Source: Trueperaceae bacterium (GTDB taxonomy: Bacteria > Deinococcota > Deinococci > Deinococcales > Trueperaceae). Taken from it: 61,117 nucleotides of DNA. The notes below the pieces were generated by a model. The model was not told the DNA's origin. It saw only the letters and a program-made list of their open reading frames with translations, and did not search any database. The position numbers and the translations under genes are program-made. The DNA is taken from the NCBI GenBank assembly GCA_020431825.1, contig JAGQHN010000016.1:1-61117 (forward strand), written 5' to 3'. This document shows, piece after piece, positions 1 through 8,986 of the stretch (position 1 is the stretch's first letter; every line of letters starts with the position of its first letter).

Positions 1-38
1 TCTCGTTTCTCCTTTTCTGCCAAGCGGGGCATAAGTTC

Positions 39-1391
39 ATGAATACAACGGAACTTTCCACTGATGTTCTGAACGAACGCTTCAAGGAACTGAAATCCCC
101 GTTAAGCAAACGCGAAGCCACCACCGAAGCTACCCGGTGTCTCTACTGTTTTGATGCACCCTGCATTGCAGCTTGCCCTACCAGCATTGACATTCCGACA
201 TTTATCAGGAAAATTTCTACTGACAACCCCCTGGGGTCGGCAAAAACGATCCTCGAGTCCAATCTGCTTGGCGCAACCTGTTCAAGAGTTTGCCCGGTAG
301 AAGAACTCTGCGAAGGTGCCTGCGTACTCGGTAGTGACCATAAGCCCATTCAAATTGGTCAGTTGCAGCGCTACGCCATGGATTATCTTTATAAAAATGA
401 CCTGCAACCCTTAACGCTTGCGCCAAAAACAGACAAAAAAGTTGCCATTGTTGGGGCTGGACCCGCGGGTCTGAGCTGCGCAGGAGAACTGGCGCAGCTT
501 GGTTATGAGACCACCGTTTTTGAAAAACGCGCCCTGCCCGGCGGACTCTCAACTTATGGCATCGTGGTCATGCGTGAACCTATCCGGGTTTCTTTAGAGG
601 AAGTTGCCTTTATCGAAAAGCTCGGCGTCAAGGTTAAAACCAATACGGAAATAGGCAAAGATATTAGCCCTGAAACGCTTCTGGCTGACTTTGATGCCGT
701 TTTTATTGGGGCAGGAATGGGGCAGGTTCCTAGCCTAGGCATTGCAGGAGAAGATTTAGAAGGTGTAACCGAAGCGCTTTCTTTTATTGCCGCCAGCAAA
801 TTGGCGGAAAAAGAAGGACTCGAGCGACTCAAATCTTTAGCTATTGGCAAACATGTAGCAGTGATCGGTGCTGGCAATACAGCAATAGATGCAGCCACAA
901 TAGCTAAACGTCTGGGCGCTGAAAGGGTCACCATCGTCTACCGCAGAACTGCCGAGGAAATGCCCGCCTACGACTTTGAATACGAATTTATCAAGAATGA
1001 AGGTGTTGAGTTCCGTTTTCTCAGCCAACCTCTTGAAATTGTGGGCGAGGGTGGCAAAGTAAGCGGCTTAAAATGCAGCCAGATGCAGCTCTCAAACCCG
1101 GGTACCGATGGTAGGCGGCAGGTCATACCTGTACCTGAAAGCGAGTGGATTTTGCCATGCGATCAGGTCATAAAGGCTATTGGTCAGGAGAAACTGCTGG
1201 GACTCTACGAGGCATTTGGACTCGAGACCGAAAAAGGCTATCTGAAAGTTAATGCTAAGCTGCAAACTTCTCATCCCAATATCTATGCAGGAGGTGACTG
1301 TGTTCGGCTGGTCGGTGAAGCCATGACGGTTACGGCAGTTGAGGACGGCAAAATTGCCGCGCAGAGTATTCATGAGGCCTTAAGTCAATGA
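39..1391 (+). CDS. preT: Dihydropyrimidine dehydrogenase flavoprotein subunit PreT
   Basis: FAD/NAD(P)H-binding partner of PreA. Together they would reduce uracil and thymine to the dihydropyrimidines. The 450-residue length fits the PreT/GltD-like family. The N-terminus has Cys clusters for Fe-S centres: Cys34, Cys37, Cys42 and Cys46, followed by a second cluster (TCSRVCP...CEGAC) near residues 80-95. An FAD-binding VGAGPAG motif lies near residue 137 and a second nucleotide-binding motif (VIGAGNTAIDAA) near residue 273. The C-terminal YAGGD element is typical of the pyridine nucleotide-disulphide oxidoreductase fold. preA follows after 68 bases, so the two are probably cotranscribed. No strong ribosome binding site is visible in the 38 upstream bases available. 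A GltD-like protein of other function is possible, but the preA neighbour makes PreT the better call. Confidence 0.88.
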   Translation: MNTTELSTDVLNERFKELKSPLSKREATTEATRCLYCFDAPCIAACPTSIDIPTFIRKISTDNPLGSAKTILESNLLGATCSRVCPVEELCEGACVLGSDHKPIQIGQLQRYAMDYLYKNDLQPLTLAPKTDKKVAIVGAGPAGLSCAGELAQLGYETTVFEKRALPGGLSTYGIVVMREPIRVSLEEVAFIEKLGVKVKTNTEIGKDISPETLLADFDAVFIGAGMGQVPSLGIAGEDLEGVTEALSFIAASKLAEKEGLERLKSLAIGKHVAVIGAGNTAIDAATIAKRLGAERVTIVYRRTAEEMPAYDFEYEFIKNEGVEFRFLSQPLEIVGEGGKVSGLKCSQMQLSNPGTDGRRQVIPVPESEWILPCDQVIKAIGQEKLLGLYEAFGLETEKGYLKVNAKLQTSHPNIYAGGDCVRLVGEAMTVTAVEDGKIAAQSIHEALSQ

Positions 1392-1459
1392 CAGCGGCTG
1401 CTTTTAGGAGGTGGATTTTTAGTCACTCGAGGGTTCTCGAGTTCACTAAGGAATAAGCT

Positions 1460-2815
1460 ATGGCAGATTTATCTATTAATTTCGCAGGTGTGAAGTCTCC
1501 CAATCCCTTTTGGCTTGCTTCCGCGCCACCCACCAACAGCGCCTATCAGGTAAATAAGGCATTTGAACAGGGCTGGGGCGGCGCAGTCTGGAAAACCATT
1601 GGCACACCCGTTTTGAATGTCTCTTCACGGTACGGCGGCTTTGAGTATGCCGGTAATAAGCTGGTTGCCATTAATAATATCGAACTGATTTCAGATAGAC
1701 CTCTTGACATAAATCTCAAAGAAATTGCCGAAGTCAAACGCCTCTGGCCCGACCGCGCCGTAGTGGTTTCTGCCATGTTTGAATCAAATCCAGACACCTG
1801 GAGAGACGCTGTCGCGCGTATTGAAGACACCGGGGCTGATGCCATTGAACTCAATTATGGCTGCCCTCACGGCATGAGTGAACGCGGCATGGGCAGTGCC
1901 GTAGGGCAGGTGCCCGAGTACTGCACCATGATTACAGAATGGGTGACCAGTAGCGCCTCCATCCCGGTAATCGTGAAACTCACCCCTAATATCACTGATA
2001 TCAAGCCTCCGGCGAGAGCTGCTATTGCTGGAAAAGCCAATGCCATTTCACTGATAAATACGATTAACTCGGTCATTGGCGTTGATCTGGACAGCTTTCA
2101 GTTAAAACCAAACGTCGGGGGTAAAGGCGGGCACGGTGGCTACGCTGGCCCAGCCGTGAAACCCATTGCGCTCAGCATGCTCTCGGAAGTCATGCAAATT
2201 GATCCCATTCGCAACTTTGACATTCCGGTGTCGGGCATGGGCGGCATTCAAACCTGGCGTGACGCTGCCGAATTTTTGCTTTTGGGTGCCACAAGTTTGC
2301 AGGTCTGTACTGCGGTTATGCACTACGGTTTTCGCATTATTGATGATCTGGTTGACGGCCTATCTAACTGGTTGGATGAAAAGGGCGCAAAGTCAATAAA
2401 TGAGGTGATTGGCGCAGCCATGCCAAGATACTCCGCCTTTAATAGCTTTGACCTAAGTTACAAGGTCGTTGCTAAAATTGACGCTGAGAAGTGCATCAAC
2501 TGCAATCTCTGCTACATTACCTGCGATGAAGGTGCCCACCAGAGTATTGACCTGACCGTTGATGGACAAAAAATCGCCCTCGAGTCTTATCGGGGCAGTC
2601 AGAAACCCATCCCCGTAGTCAATGAAGAAGCTTGTGTAGGCTGCAATCTTTGTTCGCTGGTTTGTCCGGTTGAAGGTTGTATAAGTATGCTCGAGGTCGA
2701 TTCAGGTCGCGAGGCTGTTACCTGGGGTGAAATTACCGAAAAACTACCTGACGTCACCCTTAAATGGGATGAAATGCACAAGTACCGTAAAGAAAACGGG
2801 ATAGATATTCATTAG
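1460..2815 (+). CDS. preA: Dihydropyrimidine dehydrogenase catalytic subunit PreA
   Basis: FMN-containing dihydroorotate dehydrogenase-like barrel carrying a C-terminal ferredoxin domain, 451 residues as usual for PreA. The barrel starts with the NPFWLASAPPTNS segment. The active-site Cys is in LNYGCPHGMSERGMG. Two four-cysteine Fe-S motifs (CINCNLCYITC near residue 344 and CVGCNLCSLVCP near residue 392) pass electrons from PreT. The reaction is NAD(P)H-dependent reduction of uracil or thymine. Dihydropyrimidinase follows after 125 bases, giving the first two steps of reductive pyrimidine catabolism in order. Two CTCGAG copies lie in the preT-preA gap. Confidence 0.9.
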   Translation: MADLSINFAGVKSPNPFWLASAPPTNSAYQVNKAFEQGWGGAVWKTIGTPVLNVSSRYGGFEYAGNKLVAINNIELISDRPLDINLKEIAEVKRLWPDRAVVVSAMFESNPDTWRDAVARIEDTGADAIELNYGCPHGMSERGMGSAVGQVPEYCTMITEWVTSSASIPVIVKLTPNITDIKPPARAAIAGKANAISLINTINSVIGVDLDSFQLKPNVGGKGGHGGYAGPAVKPIALSMLSEVMQIDPIRNFDIPVSGMGGIQTWRDAAEFLLLGATSLQVCTAVMHYGFRIIDDLVDGLSNWLDEKGAKSINEVIGAAMPRYSAFNSFDLSYKVVAKIDAEKCINCNLCYITCDEGAHQSIDLTVDGQKIALESYRGSQKPIPVVNEEACVGCNLCSLVCPVEGCISMLEVDSGREAVTWGEITEKLPDVTLKWDEMHKYRKENGIDIH

Positions 2816-2940
2816 TTCCAATTTCGTTTGGTCAGGTCTTAAGTCACTTGACTAAACTCGAGCTAGGCGAGAAGCATCACATAGAGCGGTTTTCCAATGT
2901 TTAAAGCCATTCGGGAATCCGTTTAAAGTTAGGAGAAAAG

Positions 2941-4317
2941 ATGGGACTCTTAATCAAAAATGGCGAAATCATAACCGCAGATAGCCGCTACCACGCCGAC
3001 ATTTACTGTGAAGACGAAACCATAACCAAAATCGCACAGCATATTGAGGCGCCAGAAGACGCTGAAGTCATAGACGCACAGGGCAAATATGTCTTTCCCG
3101 GGTTTATTGACCCACACGTTCATATCTATTTACCGTTTATGTCCACCTTCGCCAAAGATACTCACGAGACGGGCAGCAAGGCTGCACTTATGGGTGGCAC
3201 CACCAGCTTTATAGAAATGCTGGCACCCTCCCGCGGTGAAGATTTAATGGAGGGCTATGAGCTCTGGACTGGAAAAGCTGAGGGTAACAGTTACTGTGAC
3301 TATAGCTTTCACATCGGTATCTCAAAATTTGACGGCAACACAGAGGCTCAGCTTCGGGAAATCGTTGCTGGTGGTATGGCATCCTTTAAGGTGTTTCTGG
3401 CGTACAAGAATTTTTTCGGCGTGAATGACGAAGAGCTTTATAAGACCCTGATGTTAGCCAAAGAGCTTGGTGTCATTGTAACTGCTCACTGTGAAAATGA
3501 TGAATTGGTTGCTCAGTTGCAGCAAACCCTGCTGGCTCAAGGCAAAACCGGACCGGAATGGCATGAACCCAGTCGGCCCGAGCGCGTCGAAGCTGACGGC
3601 ACCCATCATTTTGCTACCTTTTTAGAAATGACCGGGGCCAAAGGCTATATTGTGCATCTTAGCTGTGAACCTACGCTCAAAGTAGCACTTGAGGCCAAAA
3701 GTCGTGGTGTTGATCTGGCCATTGAATCCGTCATCCCACATTTTGTTCTTGATAAATGCTACGCCGAACGTGCCAATTATGAAGGCGCAAAGTACATCAT
3801 GTCACCACCTTTACGTGACAAGGAAAATCAACAAGCTCTCTGGAACGCTCTCGCCCAGGGCATGATTGACACCGTTGCTACGGACCACTGCCCCTTCGAC
3901 CTGGAGCAAAAAGATATGGGCAAGGGTGACTTCACCAAAATTCCTAACGGAATGCCCGCCATTGAAGAGCGCATTAAGTTGCTTTATACCTACGGCGTGT
4001 CACGAGGTAACTTGAGCATCCACCGCTTCGTTGACGCTGCTTCGACTCGAGTCGCCAAACTTTTTGGCTTAGAGCAAAAGGGTCAAATCGCGGTTGGCAA
4101 AGATGCTGATCTGGTCATCTTTGACCCCAACCAACGTGGCACTATTTCCGCGAAAACTCACCATATGAATAATGACTACAGTGCCTTTGAAGGCTGGGAC
4201 GTGGACGGTCAAATTACCGATGTCACGGTGCGCGGTAAAGTTGCTGTAAGCAGTGGCAAATTTCAGGGTACCAAGGGACGCGGCAAACTCATCAAAAGAA
4301 AAACCGCAGGAGCCTAA
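2941..4317 (+). CDS. hydA: Dihydropyrimidinase / hydantoinase
   Basis: Zinc amidohydrolase opening the dihydrouracil or hydantoin ring to an N-carbamoyl amino acid. 458 residues is the normal length. Metal-binding features are all visible: His59-x-His61 (DPHVHI), the lysine that is carboxylated in this family (SFKVFLAYK, near residue 150), His in TAHCEND (near 183), His in VHLSCEP (near 240) and Asp in ATDHCPF (near 317). A strong ribosome binding site (AGGAG) lies just upstream. Its position after preT and preA makes dihydropyrimidine the likeliest substrate. The next enzyme, an N-carbamoyl-beta-alanine amidohydrolase, is not in the window. Confidence 0.9.
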   Translation: MGLLIKNGEIITADSRYHADIYCEDETITKIAQHIEAPEDAEVIDAQGKYVFPGFIDPHVHIYLPFMSTFAKDTHETGSKAALMGGTTSFIEMLAPSRGEDLMEGYELWTGKAEGNSYCDYSFHIGISKFDGNTEAQLREIVAGGMASFKVFLAYKNFFGVNDEELYKTLMLAKELGVIVTAHCENDELVAQLQQTLLAQGKTGPEWHEPSRPERVEADGTHHFATFLEMTGAKGYIVHLSCEPTLKVALEAKSRGVDLAIESVIPHFVLDKCYAERANYEGAKYIMSPPLRDKENQQALWNALAQGMIDTVATDHCPFDLEQKDMGKGDFTKIPNGMPAIEERIKLLYTYGVSRGNLSIHRFVDAASTRVAKLFGLEQKGQIAVGKDADLVIFDPNQRGTISAKTHHMNNDYSAFEGWDVDGQITDVTVRGKVAVSSGKFQGTKGRGKLIKRKTAGA

Positions 4318-4420
4318 CTTCAGGAATAGATGATTACCTATTACCTGTCATCTAGGTTTTAAGTGCTAATTCCTTTCATTTTCAGGTTATGATGTCACAG
4401 TCTATGGGAGTTACGTTGCA

Positions 4421-5224
4421 TTGCTAGATACTCAGCCCAACAGCAAAACAGTCCAGATATCTGATCTGATTACTATCCGTGATCTCAATATGATTTACCG
4501 GGGCCGTGGCAGCGAAACTGTCGCCCTAAAAAATGCCAATTTGACGGTGGCAGAAGGCGAATTTATCAGTCTGATTGGGCCGTCAGGATGTGGCAAAACC
4601 ACCCTTTTACGCATTATGGCTGACCTTATTCAGGCAACTTCTGGCTCGATTACGATTGCTGGAAAAAGCCCCAGGCAGGCTCGCCTTGACCGGGAATATG
4701 GTTATGTTTTCCAAGCTCCGGCGCTGCTCGAGTGGCGCAGCGTATTAAAAAATGTCATTTTACCTTTAGAAATTATGGGGTTTGGCAAAGAAGAGCGTGA
4801 AACACGTGCCAAAAAACTCCTCGAGATGGTAGGGCTTAAACAATTTCACCGTCAATATCCTTGGCAGCTTTCTGGCGGTATGCAGCAGCGAGTCAGCATT
4901 GCAAGAGCACTTGCCTTTGACCCCAGTTTGCTTCTCATGGATGAACCTTTTGGCGCGCTGGATGAGATAACCAGGGAAGCCATGAACCTCGAGCTTTTGC
5001 GCATCTGGGAAGAAACAAAAAAGACGATTGTGTTTGTAACGCACTCCATTCCTGAAGCTGTTTTTCTCTCGAGTCGTATTGTTGTTATGACACCTCGCCC
5101 GGGAAAAATTGAAAAGATTATCCCGGTAGATCTTCCCTATCCTAGAAATACAGATACACGTGAGTCAAAAGCCTTTTTTGATCTCGCTACCGAGGTACGT
5201 GAGGCGTTGCGAGATGTTCACTGA
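4421..5224 (+). CDS. ABC importer ATPase, nitrate/sulfonate/taurine-type (SsuB/TauB-like)
   Basis: ATPase of an importer, 267 residues. Walker A GPSGCGKT is at residues 53-60, the signature LSGGMQQR near residue 150, and Walker B LLLMDEPFGALDE near residue 168, followed by the switch His in FVTHS. The start is a TTG with GGGAG about 11 bases upstream; no ATG fits before the conserved region, so the exact start is uncertain. A possible -10 (TATGAT, 4388-4393) lies upstream, with no convincing -35. Two permeases and a binding protein follow at 10, -4 and 50 bases. The position after the pyrimidine enzymes suggests uptake of pyrimidines, hydantoins or related compounds; this is inferred from context. 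Confidence 0.88.
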   Translation: MLDTQPNSKTVQISDLITIRDLNMIYRGRGSETVALKNANLTVAEGEFISLIGPSGCGKTTLLRIMADLIQATSGSITIAGKSPRQARLDREYGYVFQAPALLEWRSVLKNVILPLEIMGFGKEERETRAKKLLEMVGLKQFHRQYPWQLSGGMQQRVSIARALAFDPSLLLMDEPFGALDEITREAMNLELLRIWEETKKTIVFVTHSIPEAVFLSSRIVVMTPRPGKIEKIIPVDLPYPRNTDTRESKAFFDLATEVREALRDVH

Positions 5225-5234
5225 AAGCTAGGCG

Positions 5235-6530
5235 ATGAAGCGTTTTTTGCCCATTCTTATTGTCCTTGTAGTCCTTATCCTGCTGGGCTACCCACTGGCA
5301 CTGCTCTTTGGTTTACCGCTGGCAAGACGTGATATGAAGGATTTGCGTAAATGGGAGAAGGAAACGATAAGCCTTTCTGACGGCGTAGCGCTTGCTGGTC
5401 AAAGTGATGGTAGTAATACTGTCTTTACTTACCCTCGAGCCATCGTAGAAAATGACGACTCGAGGACGCTATTTGTCAATGACAGCTCACTGATTTACAA
5501 AGCAGAGAGACCCGAAGAACGAGTGGATGGTGAGCGCGCCGACTTTCACTTTGAAAGTGACCATGGTCTTGTTGTTCAGGATGGGGTTTTGCTTTCCGAT
5601 GGCGATTATGTGCGTGAGCAAAATCTCATTCGTTTTAGGCAAACACCCCCTCGCAATGCTCAACTTAGACAGTACCCGGACTACTTTGTTCAGGACAGTG
5701 AGCGCGGTGAAGTTGTGTTAGGGGCGGCGCCCGAAACGGGTGCTCGAGTCTGGACCGACAGCTACACCATCTACGCCCGACCCGCTTGCGGGGACACGCT
5801 GATGGCATGTTTTTTTTCGCTACCTCAGCATCCTGTGCCCTTTCCTCACTGGATAGCGGCTCGAGTCGTACCCTTTTTTCAAAAATTCCCTCTAACCGAT
5901 GAGCGAAATATTGTGCGCTCAACCCTCTACACCAGCCTCGGCACATTATCTTCCCTGGCCCTGGGCGGTGCCGTAGGCATTATTCTGGCGGTTCTTTTTG
6001 TCATGTTTAGGCCGCTCGAGCGTGCCCTCTTGCCCTGGACCATTGCCTCGCAAACCATTCCTATCATTGCCCTTGTGCCAGTCCTTTTGCTGGTACTGGG
6101 GAATTTTGGTATCACTATACAAACCAGTCTTTTACCCACGGCAATTATTGGCGCCTATATCTGCTTTTTCCCCGTAGTGGTCAGTACGGTAAAAGGTCTA
6201 AGAGCCATTGACCCGCTTATTCTTGATCTTATGAAATCCTACGCTGCGAAACCGCTGGAAATCTTCTGGAAGGTACGCTTTCCGGCTGCCGTTCCGTTTT
6301 TCTTTACAGGTTTAAAGCTCGGTACCGCAGCAGCACTCGTTGGAGCGCTGGTAGCAGAAACCGAATCAAACAATCGCCGGGGCCTTGGCTTTCAAATATT
6401 GGGGCAGGTTCAATCTGGCAATGTTGCTGATGTCTGGATACTGCTCATTATTTCTGGCCTCCTGGGGGTTGGCCTTGTAGCCTTTGTCGGCTTGTTACAA
6501 AGACTCTTTGCGCCGTGGGAGCGCGTATGA
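5235..6530 (+). CDS. ABC importer permease with a long N-terminal exported domain
   Basis: Binding-protein-dependent transport permease, 431 residues against about 250 for the usual SsuC/TauC type. The C-terminal 200 residues carry the permease helices and the cytoplasmic EAA-like loop (near residues 330-360, SYAAKPLEIFWKVRFPAAVPF) that contacts the ATPase. The extra part is unusual: one hydrophobic segment at residues 5-27, then about 190 mostly polar residues with no recognisable domain before the permease core starts near residue 230. This segment would lie outside the membrane. It may be a fused sensing or substrate-binding module; I do not recognise it. Confidence 0.8.
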   Translation: MKRFLPILIVLVVLILLGYPLALLFGLPLARRDMKDLRKWEKETISLSDGVALAGQSDGSNTVFTYPRAIVENDDSRTLFVNDSSLIYKAERPEERVDGERADFHFESDHGLVVQDGVLLSDGDYVREQNLIRFRQTPPRNAQLRQYPDYFVQDSERGEVVLGAAPETGARVWTDSYTIYARPACGDTLMACFFSLPQHPVPFPHWIAARVVPFFQKFPLTDERNIVRSTLYTSLGTLSSLALGGAVGIILAVLFVMFRPLERALLPWTIASQTIPIIALVPVLLLVLGNFGITIQTSLLPTAIIGAYICFFPVVVSTVKGLRAIDPLILDLMKSYAAKPLEIFWKVRFPAAVPFFFTGLKLGTAAALVGALVAETESNNRRGLGFQILGQVQSGNVADVWILLIISGLLGVGLVAFVGLLQRLFAPWERV

Positions 6531-7651
6531 AGCCCATCTGGACAGCCTTCATCGCAGCCTTGGTTGCTCTCCTTGGTATAGGGTTAGGGCCACTGGCGCA
6601 GGAAGGCTCATCAACACTTCTCGGCTTTTTCCCGGTGCTGCTTGCCTTGCTCTGTCTGGGCTTAGCTTTGATTGGAAAACTCATACCAGCAACCCTGGCA
6701 GTGCCCGTCGCACTCATCGGCGCCTATTTGCCGATTGGCAAACTTTCAGCTCTGGGTAACGGCAGTGTGGCAGCCTGGGGTTACTGGGCGAACTTCTGGG
6801 GGTTTTTGCTCGTTGCTTTTTTTGCAGCAGGTCGGGTCAGCCTGTCTGAGGCAGATGGCAATGAAGAACGAGCTAAAAAACGCCTGCGTGGCGCCCTGCC
6901 ACCTGCCACGGTACCGTTTATCTTACTGCTCATCTGGCAGGGTCTGGTGATTGGCTTTCAGGTGCCAAAGGGCATTTTTCCAGGCGTCCATCATGTCTAT
7001 AATCAACTGGCCTCGAGTCTGGGCGTTCTTTTGACGGACAGCTATATCACGTTTGTCAAAGAAGTGCAATTTGGCTTTTTGATTGGCGTAAGCGCTGGCT
7101 TTCTGGTCGGTATCGCCATTGCCTATTCCAGATTTTTGCAAAATGGCTTTTTACCGATTGCGGCCGCTTTTGGTGCCGTTCCGATTGTGGGGCTTGCCCC
7201 AGTACTTGGTCGCGCTTTTGGGGTTGACTGGCAGAGTAAGGCAGCAGTTGTCGTCATCGTCACCTTTTTTCCGGTTGTCTTAAATACGGTTCAGGGCTTG
7301 ACGCAGCTTGATACCTTAAAGCTCGAGCTTCTTAAAGCGTATGCGGCAAACCCCTGGCAAATATTCCTTAAATTAAGGCTTCCTAACGCTTTGCCGTTTC
7401 TTTTTAATGCACTTAAACTTGCCGCCGTGTTATCTGTTATAAGCGTGATCGTCGCGGAGTTTCTCATTCCTGGTCCGCCAAGAGGACTGGGACAGCGCAT
7501 TTCACTCTCTGCAAGGCAAGGCGCATATGATACTGTTTTTGCCGCCATTTTTGTCTCGAGCCTTATTTCTATTACTATTTATCAACTCTTGTCCTGGCTC
7601 GAGCGAAGCCTCACAGGCTGGCATCCTTCCTACCGCGAGGAAGGTCATTAA
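6527..7651 (+). CDS. ABC importer permease, second subunit
   Basis: Binding-protein-dependent permease of 374 residues from the ATG at 6527. This start overlaps the stop of the preceding permease (ATGA) and has GGGAG six bases upstream, so I prefer it to the GTG at 6515. The N-terminal third has extra hydrophobic segments (about residues 5-90), then a polar linker and a core permease domain from about residue 120. The EAA-like loop (KAYAANPWQIFLKLRLPNALPF) is near residue 265. It pairs with the upstream permease as a heterodimer in the importer. Confidence 0.87.
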   Translation: MKPIWTAFIAALVALLGIGLGPLAQEGSSTLLGFFPVLLALLCLGLALIGKLIPATLAVPVALIGAYLPIGKLSALGNGSVAAWGYWANFWGFLLVAFFAAGRVSLSEADGNEERAKKRLRGALPPATVPFILLLIWQGLVIGFQVPKGIFPGVHHVYNQLASSLGVLLTDSYITFVKEVQFGFLIGVSAGFLVGIAIAYSRFLQNGFLPIAAAFGAVPIVGLAPVLGRAFGVDWQSKAAVVVIVTFFPVVLNTVQGLTQLDTLKLELLKAYAANPWQIFLKLRLPNALPFLFNALKLAAVLSVISVIVAEFLIPGPPRGLGQRISLSARQGAYDTVFAAIFVSSLISITIYQLLSWLERSLTGWHPSYREEGH

Positions 7652-7701
7652 TCTTTGGCTACAACCAGATCAGCTGGTTTGGCATCTGTAAGGAGGAAGT
7701 A

Positions 7702-8742
7702 ATGAAGAAAGGTTTTTTTGGACTGCTGGTTCTGGCACTGCTGCCTTTTAGCTTTGCTCAGAATCTCGTTGACGTTTGTTTCCAGAGCAAGTGGTTCCCG
7801 CAAGCACAATTTGCTGGTTACTTCGTTGCCCAGGAAAAAGGCTTTTATGCCGAAGAAGGCCTAAATGTCACCGTTCTAGACGGTGGCAATGTCAATCCAA
7901 CGGTAGCTGTTGCCAGTGGCAACTGTGATTTCGGAACCGACTGGATTGCCAATATGCTGGTTCAACGTGAGCAAGGTCTGGAAGTCGTGCAAATTGCCCA
8001 GATTTATCAAGATTCTGGCTACCGCATGGTTGCGCTTAAGGATAGCGGTATAGAGACCTTTGCCGATCTAGCTGGTAGAAAAGTTGGGGTCTGGGCCTTT
8101 GGTAACGAATTTGTTTCTCAGGTCGTTTTTGCCGCTGAAGGTTTAACCTCTGACCTGGATGCCACTGTGACTGATCCAGATGTATCAGCTGTTGTTTATG
8201 CCTTTGACCCAGCGCTGGTCTTCCCCAATGAGGTTGAAGTAGCCAGTGCCATGACCTATAACGAGCTAGACCAAATTGTGGGTCTTGGCTATGATCTGGA
8301 TTCACTTTCTATTTTAGATCCAGCAGATATCAATGCCAGCCTGTTAGAAGATCTTATTTTCACAACCCCGGAACTCTTAGCCAGTGAAAACTTTAAGGAC
8401 AGTGGCATGAGTGGTGCCGAAGTTGCGCGTAAATTCCTGGCTGCCACCCTAAAAGGCTGGGAATATGCAGTAAATAATCAGGAAGAAGCTGTGCAGATTG
8501 TCCTGGGTTCCTGTGGCGATACCTGTAACGGCTCTGGCTCTACCCAAAGCCCAGACATTCACCAGACCTGGCAAATGGCTCGAGTCGCCGAACTGGTTAT
8601 GCCCAGTAGCGACACGCAAATTGGCCATATTGATCAGACCGCGTTTGACCGCAGTGTTGAACTCCTGGTAGAAGTCGGACTTATTGAAAACCCGGTAAGC
8701 TACGACGAGATTGTCGATAGTAGCTATCTACCTGGAATGTAA
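7702..8742 (+). CDS. NMT1/THI5-like ABC substrate-binding protein
   Basis: Exported substrate-binding protein of 346 residues. A signal peptide covers residues 1-19 (ending FSFA before QN) and a perfect AAGGAGG ribosome binding site precedes the ATG. The mature protein opens with the family pattern seen in ThiY/RibY/SsuA relatives: a W-x-P-Q-A-Q-F-A-G-Y-F-V-A motif, then KGFYAEEGLNV. Proteins of this family bind pyrimidine-like molecules such as formyl-aminopyrimidine, riboflavin or hydantoins. A four-cysteine segment (CGDTC with neighbouring Cys) near residue 270 may form a disulphide. It ends the transport operon; a hairpin terminator follows at 8804. Confidence 0.87.
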   Translation: MKKGFFGLLVLALLPFSFAQNLVDVCFQSKWFPQAQFAGYFVAQEKGFYAEEGLNVTVLDGGNVNPTVAVASGNCDFGTDWIANMLVQREQGLEVVQIAQIYQDSGYRMVALKDSGIETFADLAGRKVGVWAFGNEFVSQVVFAAEGLTSDLDATVTDPDVSAVVYAFDPALVFPNEVEVASAMTYNELDQIVGLGYDLDSLSILDPADINASLLEDLIFTTPELLASENFKDSGMSGAEVARKFLAATLKGWEYAVNNQEEAVQIVLGSCGDTCNGSGSTQSPDIHQTWQMARVAELVMPSSDTQIGHIDQTAFDRSVELLVEVGLIENPVSYDEIVDSSYLPGM

Positions 8743-8760
8743 TACCTATTTCGTTTAATC

Positions 8761-8946
8761 ATGAGAGTAACTCCCCTGATTAAACACGAAAACCTTCCTG
8801 AAACAGAGCTATCAATCGATGATAGCTCTGTTTATACTGAGCAAAGCCAATATCTCTGGTTCAAGATTGTCTCGCAAGAAAAAGCTAATACTCATCGAGT
8901 CGAAATTGATTTGGCACACATTGATGAAAACGTGCTAAGCAAATAA
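8761..8946 (+). CDS. Small hypothetical protein, doubtful
   Basis: A 61-residue reading frame between the transport operon and a convergent gene. The composition is protein-like (charged, acidic in the middle) and it begins with ATG. Against it: no ribosome binding site is visible, and the frame contains a hairpin with a T-rich tail that looks like the transport operon's terminator. I recognise no family. Confidence 0.25.
   Translation: MRVTPLIKHENLPETELSIDDSSVYTEQSQYLWFKIVSQEKANTHRVEIDLAHIDENVLSK
8804..8834 (+). terminator. Hairpin terminator after the binding-protein gene
   Basis: Arms 8804-8813 (CAGAGCTATC) and 8821-8830 (GATAGCTCTG) are perfect complements around a seven-base loop and are followed by TTTAT. 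They lie 62 bases after the stop of the substrate-binding protein. Confidence 0.6.
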
Positions 8947-8958
8947 GAAACGTTAAGC

Positions 8959-8986
8959 AAAAGGCTGACTCAGGTTTCAGCCTTTT
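8959..8986 (-). terminator. Hairpin terminator overlapping the stop of the 8970-9782 gene
   Basis: Arms 8959-8968 (AAAAGGCTGA) and 8977-8986 (TCAGCCTTTT) pair perfectly. Read on the minus strand the hairpin includes the TGA stop and ends in four T residues. It may work in both directions. Confidence 0.6.

Noticed and set aside
7652..7701. Thiamine-type or other riboswitch before the binding-protein gene
   Set aside because: The gap is only 50 bases and shows just a ribosome binding site; no conserved riboswitch elements are visible here or before the other transport genes.
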